A DNA stretch of 29,826 nucleotides from CAYUNA01 sp047629355 (GCA_047629355.1 JBLHWU010000057.1:1-29826); one strand, 5' to 3'; positions 15,330-23,743 are shown, counted from the first letter of the stretch. Made by a program: numbers and translations. Notes: generated by a model not told the origin, from the sequence alone.

Positions 15330-16673
15330 TTAATTCAATGCCTCCTTATATGTAGCCAAACACCTTGCCCGCGCCATCTTATGGTCAACAATCGGTTCAG
15401 GATAAGCATTTGTCCCGTATTCTTTCACCCAATGCTTCACATATTTTAACTCCTTATCAAATTTTTTCAACTGTGATTCAGGATTGAAAATTCGAAAATA
15501 CGGCGCAGCATCTGTACCACAACCTGCTGCCCATTGCCAGCCACCATTGTTACTTGCCAGGTCAAAATCCAATAATTTTTCAGCAAAATAAGCTTCGCCC
15601 CATTGCCAATTAATCATCAAATGCTTGGTTAAAAAACTGGCGACGACCATACGAACACGGTTGTGCATGTGACCCGTTTCATTTAATTCTCTCATGCCCG
15701 CATCGACCATTGGATAACCTGTTTTACCTTCACACCAAGCTTTGAATTCTACTTCATTATTGCGCCATTCAATCGCTTCATATTTTGCCCGAAACGGTGC
15801 TTTTTCTACGTGCGGAAAATGATGTAAAATTTGCGAATAAAAGTCTCGCCAAATCAATTCACTTAGATAAGTAGCATTCAATTGCTGTGCTTTTCGAGCT
15901 TTTTCGCGAATGCTAATTGTACCATGCCTAAAGTGAATGCCGAGCTTGGAAGTCCCATTAATTGCTGGAAAATCACGGTTTTTATCGTAATTTTTAATCA
16001 CGCCTCTAGTGACCGCAATCGAAGGAATTTTAATGGCTGTTTCTTGAAAACCCAAGTCATTTAGCGTTGGAATTTCAAAAGGTTTTGTCGCTAATAAATT
16101 GCCGAAATATTTTTGATTGGGATAAGGTGCAAAATAATAGGAAGCCGTTATTTCTTCCCCCTTTTCATTAATAAAAGCCCATGATTTCTGCTCTAATTTC
16201 GCCCGCCAAATTTTGCTGTAGGGTGTAAAAACCACATAAGGATTGCCATCTTTTTTTACAACCTCATTTTTCTCAAAAATAACGTGGTCTTTGTAAGTAT
16301 GAAAACCAATCTTCCTTTGCTCCAACATTTTCTTAATAGAGGTATCTCTTTTAATAGCATACGACTCAAAATCATGATTCGTGTACACATTTTGCACTTC
16401 ATAATTTGATAACAGGTCTTGCCAAATTTCTTCGGGATTGCCATATTTTATCAAAATAGAACTACCCAACTCTTTTAATTCAGCAGACATCTCAGATACC
16501 GTATTTTGTAAAAACCCAACACGGGCATCTTCTTTGTTTTCTAATTTATCCAAAATTTGTTTATCAAAAATAAAAATGGGAAGGACGGGGAAATCGCTTT
16601 TTAAAGCATGATAAAATCCTGCGTTATCGTGTAATCTCAGGTCTCGGCGAAACCAAAATAGGTTAACTTTCAT
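15330..16673 (-). CDS. phrB: Deoxyribodipyrimidine photolyase (cryptochrome/photolyase family)
   Basis: Light-driven repair of UV pyrimidine dimers. At 447 residues it has class I photolyase length. The N-terminal antenna-chromophore domain starts NLFWFRRDLRLHDNAGF. The C-terminal FAD domain has LIWRDFYSQIL, KTGYPMVDAGMREL, HNRVRMVVASFLTK, and DLASNNGGWQWAAGCGTDAAPYF. The second Asn of SNNGG matches the Asn that faces flavin N5 in CPD photolyases, favouring a CPD enzyme over a (6-4) enzyme or plant-type cryptochrome. It is the first gene of a tight two-gene unit with DUF434. Confidence 0.93.
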   Translation of the reverse strand: MKVNLFWFRRDLRLHDNAGFYHALKSDFPVLPIFIFDKQILDKLENKEDARVGFLQNTVSEMSAELKELGSSILIKYGNPEEIWQDLLSNYEVQNVYTNHDFESYAIKRDTSIKKMLEQRKIGFHTYKDHVIFEKNEVVKKDGNPYVVFTPYSKIWRAKLEQKSWAFINEKGEEITASYYFAPYPNQKYFGNLLATKPFEIPTLNDLGFQETAIKIPSIAVTRGVIKNYDKNRDFPAINGTSKLGIHFRHGTISIREKARKAQQLNATYLSELIWRDFYSQILHHFPHVEKAPFRAKYEAIEWRNNEVEFKAWCEGKTGYPMVDAGMRELNETGHMHNRVRMVVASFLTKHLMINWQWGEAYFAEKLLDFDLASNNGGWQWAAGCGTDAAPYFRIFNPESQLKKFDKELKYVKHWVKEYGTNAYPEPIVDHKMARARCLATYKEALN

Positions 16674-16852
16674 GTCGTTGGTTGATTCGTTGAATAAGTT
16701 GATTGGTTTATTTTGGGCATTTTTAAAACGAATGGCTTTGGAAATGGTTTTTAGTTTTGCTGATTAGATAAAATTGCACCACGGATTCGACGGATTTAAA
16801 CGGATTCCTGTAGGTCAGATGCTATTTCTAAATTATAAAAATGCTTGAATTT

Positions 16853-16869
16853 CAACTCGCATCCCGCAA
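16853..16869 (-). repeat. 17-bp dispersed repeat
   Basis: CAACTCGCATCCCGCAA here is the exact reverse complement of 18955-18971. Both lie in intergenic DNA next to a gene end (ftsE and ccmE). Confidence 0.6.
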
Positions 16870-16874
16870 CTCAC

Positions 16875-17570
16875 TTACATCACGATATCTTCTTCTTCCA
16901 AAATCGTTCGATTATGACAGCGGATAATTCGCGCAGGAAAATTTTCTAAAATACGATAATCGTGAGTCGCAAAAAGCACTGCGGTATTATTTTCGTTAGC
17001 TAACTGCCTGAGTAAGAGCAAAATGTCATCAGAAGTTTCCGGATCAAGATTACCCGTAGGCTCGTCAGCGATAATAAGATCAGGATTATTTAACAAAGAA
17101 CGGGCGATAACGACCCGCTGTTGTTCACCGCCGGAAATGGCGTGTGGCATTTGCTTATTCTTCCCTTTCAAACCTACTTTTTCTAAAACTTGTTCCATTC
17201 GCGTTTCCATCAATCGGCGGTCTTTCCACCCTGTAGCTTTTAGGACAAATTCCAAATTATCCTGAATAGAACGGTCACTCAATAAATTGAAATCTTGGAA
17301 AATAATACCCAATTTTCGGCGCAATAACGGAATGGTTTTTCGATTCAGAGTGGCTAAATCGTAGCCTGCAACCGTTGCTTTTCCGTTTGTAAAGGGAATA
17401 CCCGCGTAAAGCGTTTTTAATAAACTCGACTTACCACTGCCCGTTTTACCAATAAGGTAAACGAACTCGCCTTTCGTAATTTTCAAATTGACGTTCTGCA
17501 ATACCTGATTTTTATCTTGAAAAATCTGTACATCGCGTAAATAAACTATGCTGTTGTCCGTTTTATTCAT
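16875..17570 (-). CDS. ftsE: Cell division ATP-binding protein FtsE-like
   Basis: 231-residue ABC ATPase. Walker A GKTGSGKSS is at 41-49, the Q-loop at IIFQDFNLLSDRS, the signature ISGGEQQRVVIARSL at 145-159, Walker B LIIADEPTGNLD at 165-176, and the switch His in FATHDY. The FQDFNLL and ISGGEQQR wording is typical of FtsE, which with FtsX controls peptidoglycan hydrolases at the divisome. I chose the ATG at 17570; an in-frame ATG at 17696 would add 42 residues without domain similarity and would overlap the divergent promoter region. ftsX is not adjacent, so a related LolD-type role is possible. Confidence 0.85.
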   Translation of the reverse strand: MNKTDNSIVYLRDVQIFQDKNQVLQNVNLKITKGEFVYLIGKTGSGKSSLLKTLYAGIPFTNGKATVAGYDLATLNRKTIPLLRRKLGIIFQDFNLLSDRSIQDNLEFVLKATGWKDRRLMETRMEQVLEKVGLKGKNKQMPHAISGGEQQRVVIARSLLNNPDLIIADEPTGNLDPETSDDILLLLRQLANENNTAVLFATHDYRILENFPARIIRCHNRTILEEEDIVM

Positions 17571-17713
17571 AATAGATTGCGAAATTGCAGAAAAAATTTT
17601 AGTTATAAAAGAAATGGCCCTTATTTGACGAAAACATGTCAACCAAATTGTTATTTGACCGTTAATTTGCCATAGAGAAAATATTTTAGGACACACAACA
17701 ATCTATTAAGAAC

Positions 17714-18535
17714 ATGAAACAGTTAGCTTACATCGAACAGCAATTGAAGCCATTCCGCAATGTTTTGAAAGACCATTATCTGTATGGAAAATTGGCAGGT
17801 ATTGAGGATATTAAAATTTTTATGGAACAGCATGTTTATCCTGTTTGGGATTTTATGTCGCTATTGAAGTCCTTGCAAATTCATTTGACTTGTACTCAAA
17901 TTCCTTGGACTCCTGCACCCAATGCGACGCTTGCGCGGTTTATCAACGATATCGTGAAGGAGGAAGAAAGTGATCTAAATGAATTGGGTGAACCGAGAAG
18001 TCATTTTGAAATGTATCTTGAGGCGATGCAGCAAGTCGGGGCCAATACGGCGTTCATTGAACGATTTGTCGGACATATCAAGACGGGAAAATCTGTTAAA
18101 GAAGCGGCAAAATCCTTGAATTTAGAGCCAATCACCCAAAAATTCCTTAACTTTACCTTTGCAACGATTGACGGTGGAAAAGCCCACGAGATCGCTTCCG
18201 CATTTGCTTTTGGACGCGAAGAATTGATTCCTGATATGTTTTTGGGCATCATCGATAAAGCAGAAATGAGTAGCGAAGTTTCATACAGCAAATTGACTTA
18301 TTATTTGAAACGCCACATTGAATTGGACGGAGACGACCATGGACCTTTAGCTTTAAAAATGATTGCAGAATTGTGTGGAAATGACGATAAAAAATGGGAA
18401 GAAGTATTAGTTGTTGCCAAAAATGCGTTACAAAAACGGATTGAATTATGGGATAGAATTGCCGAATTGATTGAAGTGAGACGAGGAGATAAAGTGATTG
18501 CAAAAGAGATGGTTAATTCGTTTTCGGTTAATTAG
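17714..18535 (+). CDS. DUF3050 protein, heme-oxygenase-like fold
   Basis: 273 residues, matching DUF3050 (for example IFMEQHVYPVWDFMSLLKSL at 35-54 and IPWTPAPN). The protein is all helical. Possible metal ligands are Glu38/His40 and the H-x3-D-x3-H array His201, Asp205, His209 (RHIELDGDDHGPLA), which recalls heme-oxygenase-like diiron enzymes. That reading is inference and no activity is known to me for the family. The stop lies 19 bp before ccmE, suggesting co-transcription with heme-handling genes. It is divergent from ftsE. A cytosolic location is likely, as no signal peptide is seen. Confidence 0.85.
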   Translation: MKQLAYIEQQLKPFRNVLKDHYLYGKLAGIEDIKIFMEQHVYPVWDFMSLLKSLQIHLTCTQIPWTPAPNATLARFINDIVKEEESDLNELGEPRSHFEMYLEAMQQVGANTAFIERFVGHIKTGKSVKEAAKSLNLEPITQKFLNFTFATIDGGKAHEIASAFAFGREELIPDMFLGIIDKAEMSSEVSYSKLTYYLKRHIELDGDDHGPLALKMIAELCGNDDKKWEEVLVVAKNALQKRIELWDRIAELIEVRRGDKVIAKEMVNSFSVN

Positions 18536-18554
18536 AAATTAAAAAATAAAGTTC

Positions 18555-18950
18555 ATGAAAAAAATACACATCATCGCCATCACCATGATTATCGCAGCCA
18601 TCGCTATACTAATGTCCGCATCGGGCGACATGAGTACCTACGCCACCTTCAAAGAAGCGGCAGCAAGTACGGGGAAAGTGAAAATTGCAGGTCAATTATC
18701 AAAGGATAAAGAGATGTTTTACAATCCTGAGGAAGACCCAAATTACTTCACATTTTTTATTAAAGATAGTGAAGGTATGGAGCGAAAAGTTGTTTTGGGT
18801 GCAGCAAAACCACAGGATTTTGAGCTTTCTGAACAAATTGTGGTAACGGGGAAATTACGTGGTGAGGAATTTATCGCCTCTGATTTGTTGATGAAATGTC
18901 CGTCGAAATATAAGGATGAAGAAATTTATATAAAGTCGAAGGAAATTTAA
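18555..18950 (+). CDS. ccmE: Cytochrome c maturation protein CcmE (heme chaperone, Cys type)
   Basis: 131 residues. An N-terminal membrane anchor (residues 4-21) is followed by the OB-fold periplasmic domain (TGKVKIAGQLSKD, YFTFFIKDSEG, EQIVVTGKLRGEEFIASDLL). CcmE holds heme covalently and passes it to the CcmF lyase. Classical proteobacterial CcmE uses a His. Here the motif is CPSKY (Cys115-Tyr119), the CxxxY form known from Desulfovibrio and some archaea (System I*). It sits between DUF3050 and ccmF on the same strand, with about 263 bp before ccmF. Start and length are ordinary. Confidence 0.93.
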   Translation: MKKIHIIAITMIIAAIAILMSASGDMSTYATFKEAAASTGKVKIAGQLSKDKEMFYNPEEDPNYFTFFIKDSEGMERKVVLGAAKPQDFELSEQIVVTGKLRGEEFIASDLLMKCPSKYKDEEIYIKSKEI

Positions 18951-18954
18951 GAGA

Positions 18955-18971
18955 TTGCGGGATGCGAGTTG
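18955..18971 (+). repeat. 17-bp dispersed repeat
   Basis: TTGCGGGATGCGAGTTG just after ccmE equals the reverse complement of 16853-16869, just after ftsE. Confidence 0.6.
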
Positions 18972-19031
18972 GGCGCATATTTTCGAAAGAAATATTTCTG
19001 ATTTTTGTAAAATTTACGCAAGAATCATTGG

Positions 19032-19085
19032 AAGCCGAAGAAATGACAGTTTTAGGAAAATTGTTAGGTCTTCGGCTTTTATTTT
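19032..19085 (+). terminator. Possible terminator after ccmE
   Basis: AAGCCGAAGA near 19032 pairs with TCTTCGGCTT (19069-19078), followed by TTATTTTTG. The loop is long (about 27 bases), so efficiency is uncertain. Confidence 0.45.
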
Positions 19086-19115
19086 TGTTCTTTTTTGTCA
19101 TTCTGACGGACGTTT

Positions 19116-19186
19116 GTCATTCCGGGCGAAGTCGAAGAATCTGACGTTGCAGTTCACCCAGATTCCTCGACTTCCCTCGAAATGAC
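19116..19186. repeat. GTCATT...AATGAC palindromic repeat
   Basis: A 28-bp left arm beginning GTCATTCCGGGCGAAGTCGA (19116-19143) is matched by an inverted right arm (19159-19186), with 24 of 28 bases complementary. Elements with this GTCATT-CGAAGTCGA-AATCT wording are, to my knowledge, common intergenic repeats in Bacteroidota genomes. It lies between ccmE and ccmF. Confidence 0.75.
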
Positions 19187-19213
19187 AAAAGAATTTAAAA
19201 ACACCAGTTTTTC

Positions 19214-22033
19214 ATGGAAGAAATTCAATACATAGGCGAGCATTTATTGCCAGGACAGATAGGTAAATTTGCAGTCGTTTTAGGTTTTGTTGGCGCATTG
19301 TTCGCGTCGATTGCCTATGCTTTTGCGACCAATCGACGCGATACCAACGAGTTTGCCAGTTGGCACAAGTTGGGGCGAATTGGCTTTACCTTACACGGAT
19401 TAGCAGTTTTCACCATCATTGGAACGATGTTTTACATGATGGCAAATACTTATTTTGAGTACCAATATGTGCAACTCCACGTCTCAGAAGATTTACCAAA
19501 ACGCTATATTTTATCGGCATTTTGGGAAGGTCAGGAAGGCAGTTTTTTACTATGGATGTTCTGGCATGCAATTTTAGGATTTGTCCTGATGTGGCGCGGA
19601 AAACAGTGGGAAGCTCCTGTTTTAGCAGTTTTGGCATTGGTGGAAGTGTTTTTGATGAGCATGATTATGGGGGTGTATATTGGAGATATGAAATTTGGAA
19701 GTAATCCATTTTTATTGCTTCGAGATGTGATGGATATTCCGCTGTTTAACAACGCTGATTATGTGAGTTTGATTAAAGGAAATGGGTTGAATCCCTTGCT
19801 GCAAAATTATTGGATGACCATTCACCCACCGACGTTATTTTTAGGATTTGCATCGACAGTTGTGCCATTTTGCTTCGCAGTAGCTGGACTTTGGACAAAT
19901 CAACACAAGGCTTGGTTGAAGCCTGCTTTGCCGTGGGCATTGTTCAGTGGCGCGATATTGGGAACAGGAATTTTGATGGGTGGCGCATGGGCGTATGAGG
20001 CATTAAGTTTCGGTGGATATTGGGCTTGGGACCCAGTGGAAAATGCGTCTTTAGTGCCTTGGATTATCTTAGTTGCCGGTATTCATACCAATCTGATTGC
20101 AAAGAATACGGGCTTCTCAATTAAGTCAACTTATCTGTTCTATATCTTAACTTTCTTCATGATTCTGTATTCGACGTTCTTGACGAGAAGTGGAATTTTA
20201 GGGGAAACCTCCGTTCATGCTTTTACAGAAATGGGTCTGGAGAATCAGTTGGTTGCGCTCCTAGTGGTCTTTTTATTAGTAGGACTTGTGCCGCTATTTT
20301 TTAAAAGAAAGGCAATTCCATCACCTAAAAAAGAGGAAAAGACGGCATCGCGCGAGTTTTGGATGTTTATCGGAACTTTGGTTTTAGTCTTTTCCGCAGC
20401 CATGATTACGGCTTCGACTTCTTTGCCGATTTATAATAAAATTTATCAAATTTTCGACCCAAGTTTTGAAGGTTTGACCATCAATGACCCGATTGAACAC
20501 TATAATAAGTACCAGCTTTGGATTGGTGTATTTATTGCCATGTTGTCTGCTTTTACTCAGTTTCTACGGTATAGAGGCACAAACTGGGAAGGAAAGAAAA
20601 AGTCCTTTTGGAAACATATTGGTGGCTCAGTAATAATCTCTGTAGCCTTGACTTTATTGACGAAAATGTGGATTGATGCGAATGCTTGGCAATACGTTTT
20701 GCTACTTTTTACGGGTATTCTTTCGGTGGTTGCCAATTTGGATTATTTGATAATGATAGCCAAAGGGAATATGAAAATGGCCGCAGGGACATTTGCGCAT
20801 ATCGGCTTTGGTCTAATGCTTGTCGGCGTATTGGCCTCGGGTTTGAATAAGGAATATATTTCGACCAATAAAGTCGCTCAACGGGGACTTTTGGAAGAAG
20901 AAATGCTGGAAAAAAACGTGCTATTATTCAAAGGAATGCCCATGTTTATGAGTGGCTACGAGGTGACGTATGAGCGCGATACTATGATTGGTAATGAGCG
21001 AACTTTTCAAGTGAATTACAAAAAACTGAATACTTCTGGCGATGTTACTGAGGAATTTACGGTAATGCCGACGGCGACTTACGACAATAAAGTAACCAAG
21101 GTAGCGGCGATGAATCCGGATACAAAGCACTATTTGCATAAGGATATTTTCACACACATTGCTACCCTACCGCGTAAGGAATACGATTTTGAATTTGCGC
21201 ACGAGCAGGAGGATAGTTTAAAATATACAACTTTCAATTTCGATATTGACAAACCAGTAATCGTAAAAGATACCTTGATTGCAGGTGGAAAAAAAGTGGC
21301 TGTTCAGACGGAAGTAACTTTGTTACAAATTAATAAAAATGGGACGCACCCAGATTATATTCCGGTGGAAGGCGATATTGCGGTAAGTGCAAAATTCGCT
21401 TTGAGTAAAGTAAGTCCTGATACCGTTTTTTATGCAGAACCATTGATTGTCATTCGACAAAATTTGCTGTATAATTATCCGATTCAAATGAACGATATTT
21501 CGTTAAAAATTCGTTTAACAGAAGATATTTTTGATGAGGTGTTAACTTTGGAAAGTGAATTGGATTACAGTCCATTTACGATGAAAAAGGGCGATAAAAT
21601 AACTTTTAATGGTCAAGAAATTCAATTCAATGGCTTTAATCGCGAACCACAACACATTGATTATGAGGCAGAAGAAGGGGACATTGCCGTTGGTGGTATC
21701 TTTGCCGTCAATAATGAATACAATGTTCAACCGATTTACGTCATTCGCGAAAATAGACCGATGAGCGTGAAAGATGAGGTACGGAATTTGGGACTGCACT
21801 TCCGCTTTAATTCGATTGACCCCGCTACGGAAAGCATCGAAGTTTTGGTGGCAAAAGGAGAGCAGAAAAAAGGCTTAATTCCTGTGGATATTGCAAAGAA
21901 TTCCTTGCGGACAGACTACATTGTTTTAGAGGCAATTATATTTCCGGGGATTAATTTCTTCTGGTTGGGAAGTATTTTGATGATGGTTGGATTGGCGATT
22001 GGGATGGTAGTACGAAGGCAGGAACGAGCGTAA
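19214..22033 (+). CDS. ccmF: Cytochrome c heme lyase CcmF (CcsA/CcmF family)
   Basis: Polytopic inner-membrane protein of 939 residues that attaches heme to apocytochrome c. The WWD-type signature GGYWAWDPVENASLVPW begins at residue 267 (Trp270, Trp272, Asp273). It is preceded by NPLLQNYWMTIHPPTLFLGF, whose His is a conserved heme-ligand position. About the first 530 residues hold many hydrophobic helices; a long soluble segment (about 560-905) and a last membrane helix follow. The protein is longer than the E. coli CcmF (about 650) because of the large extracytoplasmic part. ccmE upstream supplies the heme. ccmA-D, ccmG and ccmH are not in the window. Confidence 0.93.
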   Translation: MEEIQYIGEHLLPGQIGKFAVVLGFVGALFASIAYAFATNRRDTNEFASWHKLGRIGFTLHGLAVFTIIGTMFYMMANTYFEYQYVQLHVSEDLPKRYILSAFWEGQEGSFLLWMFWHAILGFVLMWRGKQWEAPVLAVLALVEVFLMSMIMGVYIGDMKFGSNPFLLLRDVMDIPLFNNADYVSLIKGNGLNPLLQNYWMTIHPPTLFLGFASTVVPFCFAVAGLWTNQHKAWLKPALPWALFSGAILGTGILMGGAWAYEALSFGGYWAWDPVENASLVPWIILVAGIHTNLIAKNTGFSIKSTYLFYILTFFMILYSTFLTRSGILGETSVHAFTEMGLENQLVALLVVFLLVGLVPLFFKRKAIPSPKKEEKTASREFWMFIGTLVLVFSAAMITASTSLPIYNKIYQIFDPSFEGLTINDPIEHYNKYQLWIGVFIAMLSAFTQFLRYRGTNWEGKKKSFWKHIGGSVIISVALTLLTKMWIDANAWQYVLLLFTGILSVVANLDYLIMIAKGNMKMAAGTFAHIGFGLMLVGVLASGLNKEYISTNKVAQRGLLEEEMLEKNVLLFKGMPMFMSGYEVTYERDTMIGNERTFQVNYKKLNTSGDVTEEFTVMPTATYDNKVTKVAAMNPDTKHYLHKDIFTHIATLPRKEYDFEFAHEQEDSLKYTTFNFDIDKPVIVKDTLIAGGKKVAVQTEVTLLQINKNGTHPDYIPVEGDIAVSAKFALSKVSPDTVFYAEPLIVIRQNLLYNYPIQMNDISLKIRLTEDIFDEVLTLESELDYSPFTMKKGDKITFNGQEIQFNGFNREPQHIDYEAEEGDIAVGGIFAVNNEYNVQPIYVIRENRPMSVKDEVRNLGLHFRFNSIDPATESIEVLVAKGEQKKGLIPVDIAKNSLRTDYIVLEAIIFPGINFFWLGSILMMVGLAIGMVVRRQERA

Positions 22034-22078
22034 TTTTACCTTATTTTAAAATTAGGTCGCTATTTTTATGGCAAAATC

Positions 22079-22110
22079 TTTGCTTTTTCCATTTAGTAAG
22101 CCTACTTTTG
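22079..22110 (+). promoter_or_regulatory. Bacteroidota-type promoter
   Basis: TTTG (22079-22082), a 20-base spacer and TACTTTTG (22103-22110) match the -33/-7 consensus exactly. Transcription should start a few bases downstream, near CAGTCCC. Confidence 0.8.
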
Positions 22111-22112
22111 CA

Positions 22113-22206
22113 GTCCCTTCTGGTAAGGGAAAATAAACTATCGAAGATTTTTTTTTCTAAAAAAATGACCTGATAGAGCTTGGTTGCTCTATCAGGTCAT
22201 TTTTGA
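22113..22206 (+). ncRNA. Candidate small RNA or attenuated leader
   Basis: Between the promoter at 22079 and the next gene (ATG at 22267), a ~95-nt transcript would begin with a small CCCTTCTGGTAAGGG hairpin. It would end at a perfect 19-bp hairpin, AAAAATGACCTGATAGAGC (22161-22179) with its complement (22186-22204), whose 3' arm ends in five Ts. This is the layout of a stand-alone small RNA or of a transcription attenuator for the gene that follows. Identity is unknown. Confidence 0.45.
22161..22204. terminator. Strong 19-bp hairpin
   Basis: The perfect stem with loop TTGGTT and T-rich 3' end (A-rich 5' end) could terminate transcription in both directions, including read-through from ccmF. 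Confidence 0.7.
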
Positions 22207-22266
22207 GTTAGGCAGTTGGTCTCCCGAAATTGGTTATCAAAATCTCACTCACAAACTGAATATAAT

Positions 22267-23673
22267 ATGTACGAACCGTTAGCTAAAGAATATTTAGACG
22301 AGTTGAATGTCCTCGCTAAAGAAGTGCAAGAATCTCCAGAATTAGCCAAATATCTGGATGAAGAAGAGGAAGACGATTATGGTCGTTTGAAAGAGATTTT
22401 TGAGCCACGCATCGGGCTATTATATGACCGATTGTCGGAAAAAGACCCTCTGCAGATTATTGAATTTGAGCGTCGATTGTTGAAAGAGGACTTTGAGGGA
22501 TTGTACTTGCCGAAAATTTTGGGCTATTCAGTCTTGAGAGGAGAATTGAATGAACATAGCAAATACAAGTTGCCACAGGAGCATTTTAAGGCGGTATTGA
22601 TGGCAATTTGTGATTCGATGAACTTCGATATTTTGAAAAAACGGATTGGTCAATCCATTCAAATGGGATTCGCGTTTAGTAGTGACATTTGGGTTACGAA
22701 CTTGATTACACCAATTGAAAACAAGAAAGTTCGATACTATTTACAAGGTCAAAAATTGCCAAAGTACCGAGACATTGCGACTCGAAAAGTGGGCTATGCA
22801 CGCTATAAAAAGCAGTTTAGAGACCACAACTTTATGACGGCACAATTCCCGCAAAACATCACGGAATTGAACGTTTATTGGTCTTCTTTGAAGTTGTTTA
22901 TGATTTATCGTATCAACTTAAATGTCGACAATTCGAGTTTTATTCCTCATTTGAAAGCATTAATTGAAAATTCTGATTTTCAAGGCACACAAGAGCATCT
23001 GGAAATTTTATACTTGTACACTGCATATTTCACTTTAAGCGATGAAAATTTCAAGCATTTGGTGACCAATTTGGAGAGAACCCGAGAAGCAATGGAAGAT
23101 TTTGCGACCCGTTGGTTGCAATTGACTTTGGATACACACAATCGTTCAGACATTGATTTGAATGCGGTGGCTGACCAACGAATTTCGGGTGCAATTGACA
23201 AAACGCGAACCGATAGATTGTCTGAATATTACAAATTGATGGATACCATTCACGATAAAGGCTATGCCGACGAGGAGGCACAAGAAGCGGTGAAAAATTT
23301 CTATACTCAATATCAAGGTTTGTCCTTGATTAATGAATGTGTGCGTAAGACAATTTACAATTACATTCATCGAGTGATGGGAAATATTGGCGTTGGAGAA
23401 TACCCGGAATGGTTCAAAGTGACGCGCGTATTTACGATATATGTGGGGATTTTTATCAATCAAAAATTCAATCAAGATGTCAAAGACCTCTTTATGATAT
23501 ATGTCCGCAAATTGCTGAAAAAATATATTGACAAACGCGGTAGAGATTATCAAGATATTAAAAAATTCGTTGCAACAACTTTCCAAGACTTGAAATTCTT
23601 GTCCGAAAAACAAGTGGTGGAATTGTTTAAAACGCGACGGAAACGGAAGCCGACACCTGCTGACAATAAGTAA
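22267..23673 (+). CDS. Unrecognised conserved-looking helical protein
   Basis: 468 residues from the ATG at 22267 (MYEPLAKEYL); a TTG at 22216 would add 17 residues overlapping the leader and is unlikely. The sequence is rich in charged and aromatic residues and looks mainly alpha-helical. An acidic run EEEEDD lies near residues 33-38 and a basic tail TRRKRKPTPADNK closes the protein. No signal peptide, membrane helix or enzyme motif is visible. Even codon use over 1.4 kb, its own promoter and a terminator at 23698 support a real gene. I do not recognise the family. The promoter at 22079 and the hairpin at 22161 suggest its expression may be attenuated. Confidence 0.85.
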   Translation: MYEPLAKEYLDELNVLAKEVQESPELAKYLDEEEEDDYGRLKEIFEPRIGLLYDRLSEKDPLQIIEFERRLLKEDFEGLYLPKILGYSVLRGELNEHSKYKLPQEHFKAVLMAICDSMNFDILKKRIGQSIQMGFAFSSDIWVTNLITPIENKKVRYYLQGQKLPKYRDIATRKVGYARYKKQFRDHNFMTAQFPQNITELNVYWSSLKLFMIYRINLNVDNSSFIPHLKALIENSDFQGTQEHLEILYLYTAYFTLSDENFKHLVTNLERTREAMEDFATRWLQLTLDTHNRSDIDLNAVADQRISGAIDKTRTDRLSEYYKLMDTIHDKGYADEEAQEAVKNFYTQYQGLSLINECVRKTIYNYIHRVMGNIGVGEYPEWFKVTRVFTIYVGIFINQKFNQDVKDLFMIYVRKLLKKYIDKRGRDYQDIKKFVATTFQDLKFLSEKQVVELFKTRRKRKPTPADNK

Positions 23674-23697
23674 CAGCCAGGGTTTAGAGCTATAAAT

Positions 23698-23743
23698 AAA
23701 ACGGGAATAACAGGTCTTAAAGGTCGGTTGTTCCCGTTTTTTG
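23698..23743 (+). terminator. Rho-independent terminator
   Basis: AAAACGGGAA (23698-23707) pairs with TTCCCGTTTT (23731-23740), followed by further Ts. It closes the 468-residue protein gene. Confidence 0.8.

Noticed and set aside
16785..16815. CGGATTCGACGGATTTAAACGGATT iteration between photolyase and ftsE
   Set aside because: Only about three imperfect units; too short to call a repeat array or binding site.
17571..17696. 42-residue N-terminal extension of the FtsE-like protein
   Set aside because: The extension has no domain similarity and occupies the divergent promoter region; the ATG at 17570 gives normal FtsE length.
18955..19185. Two overlapping plus-strand frames of 60-76 codons between ccmE and ccmF
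   Set aside because: They are composed of the 17-bp repeat, a terminator-like hairpin and the GTCATT palindromic repeat; no start signal or family resemblance.
22113..22206. Hairpin-rich leader considered as a tRNA, tmRNA or known riboswitch
   Set aside because: No cloverleaf, TPsiC-like sequence or recognisable riboswitch core; only a promoter and a terminator-like hairpin can be supported.
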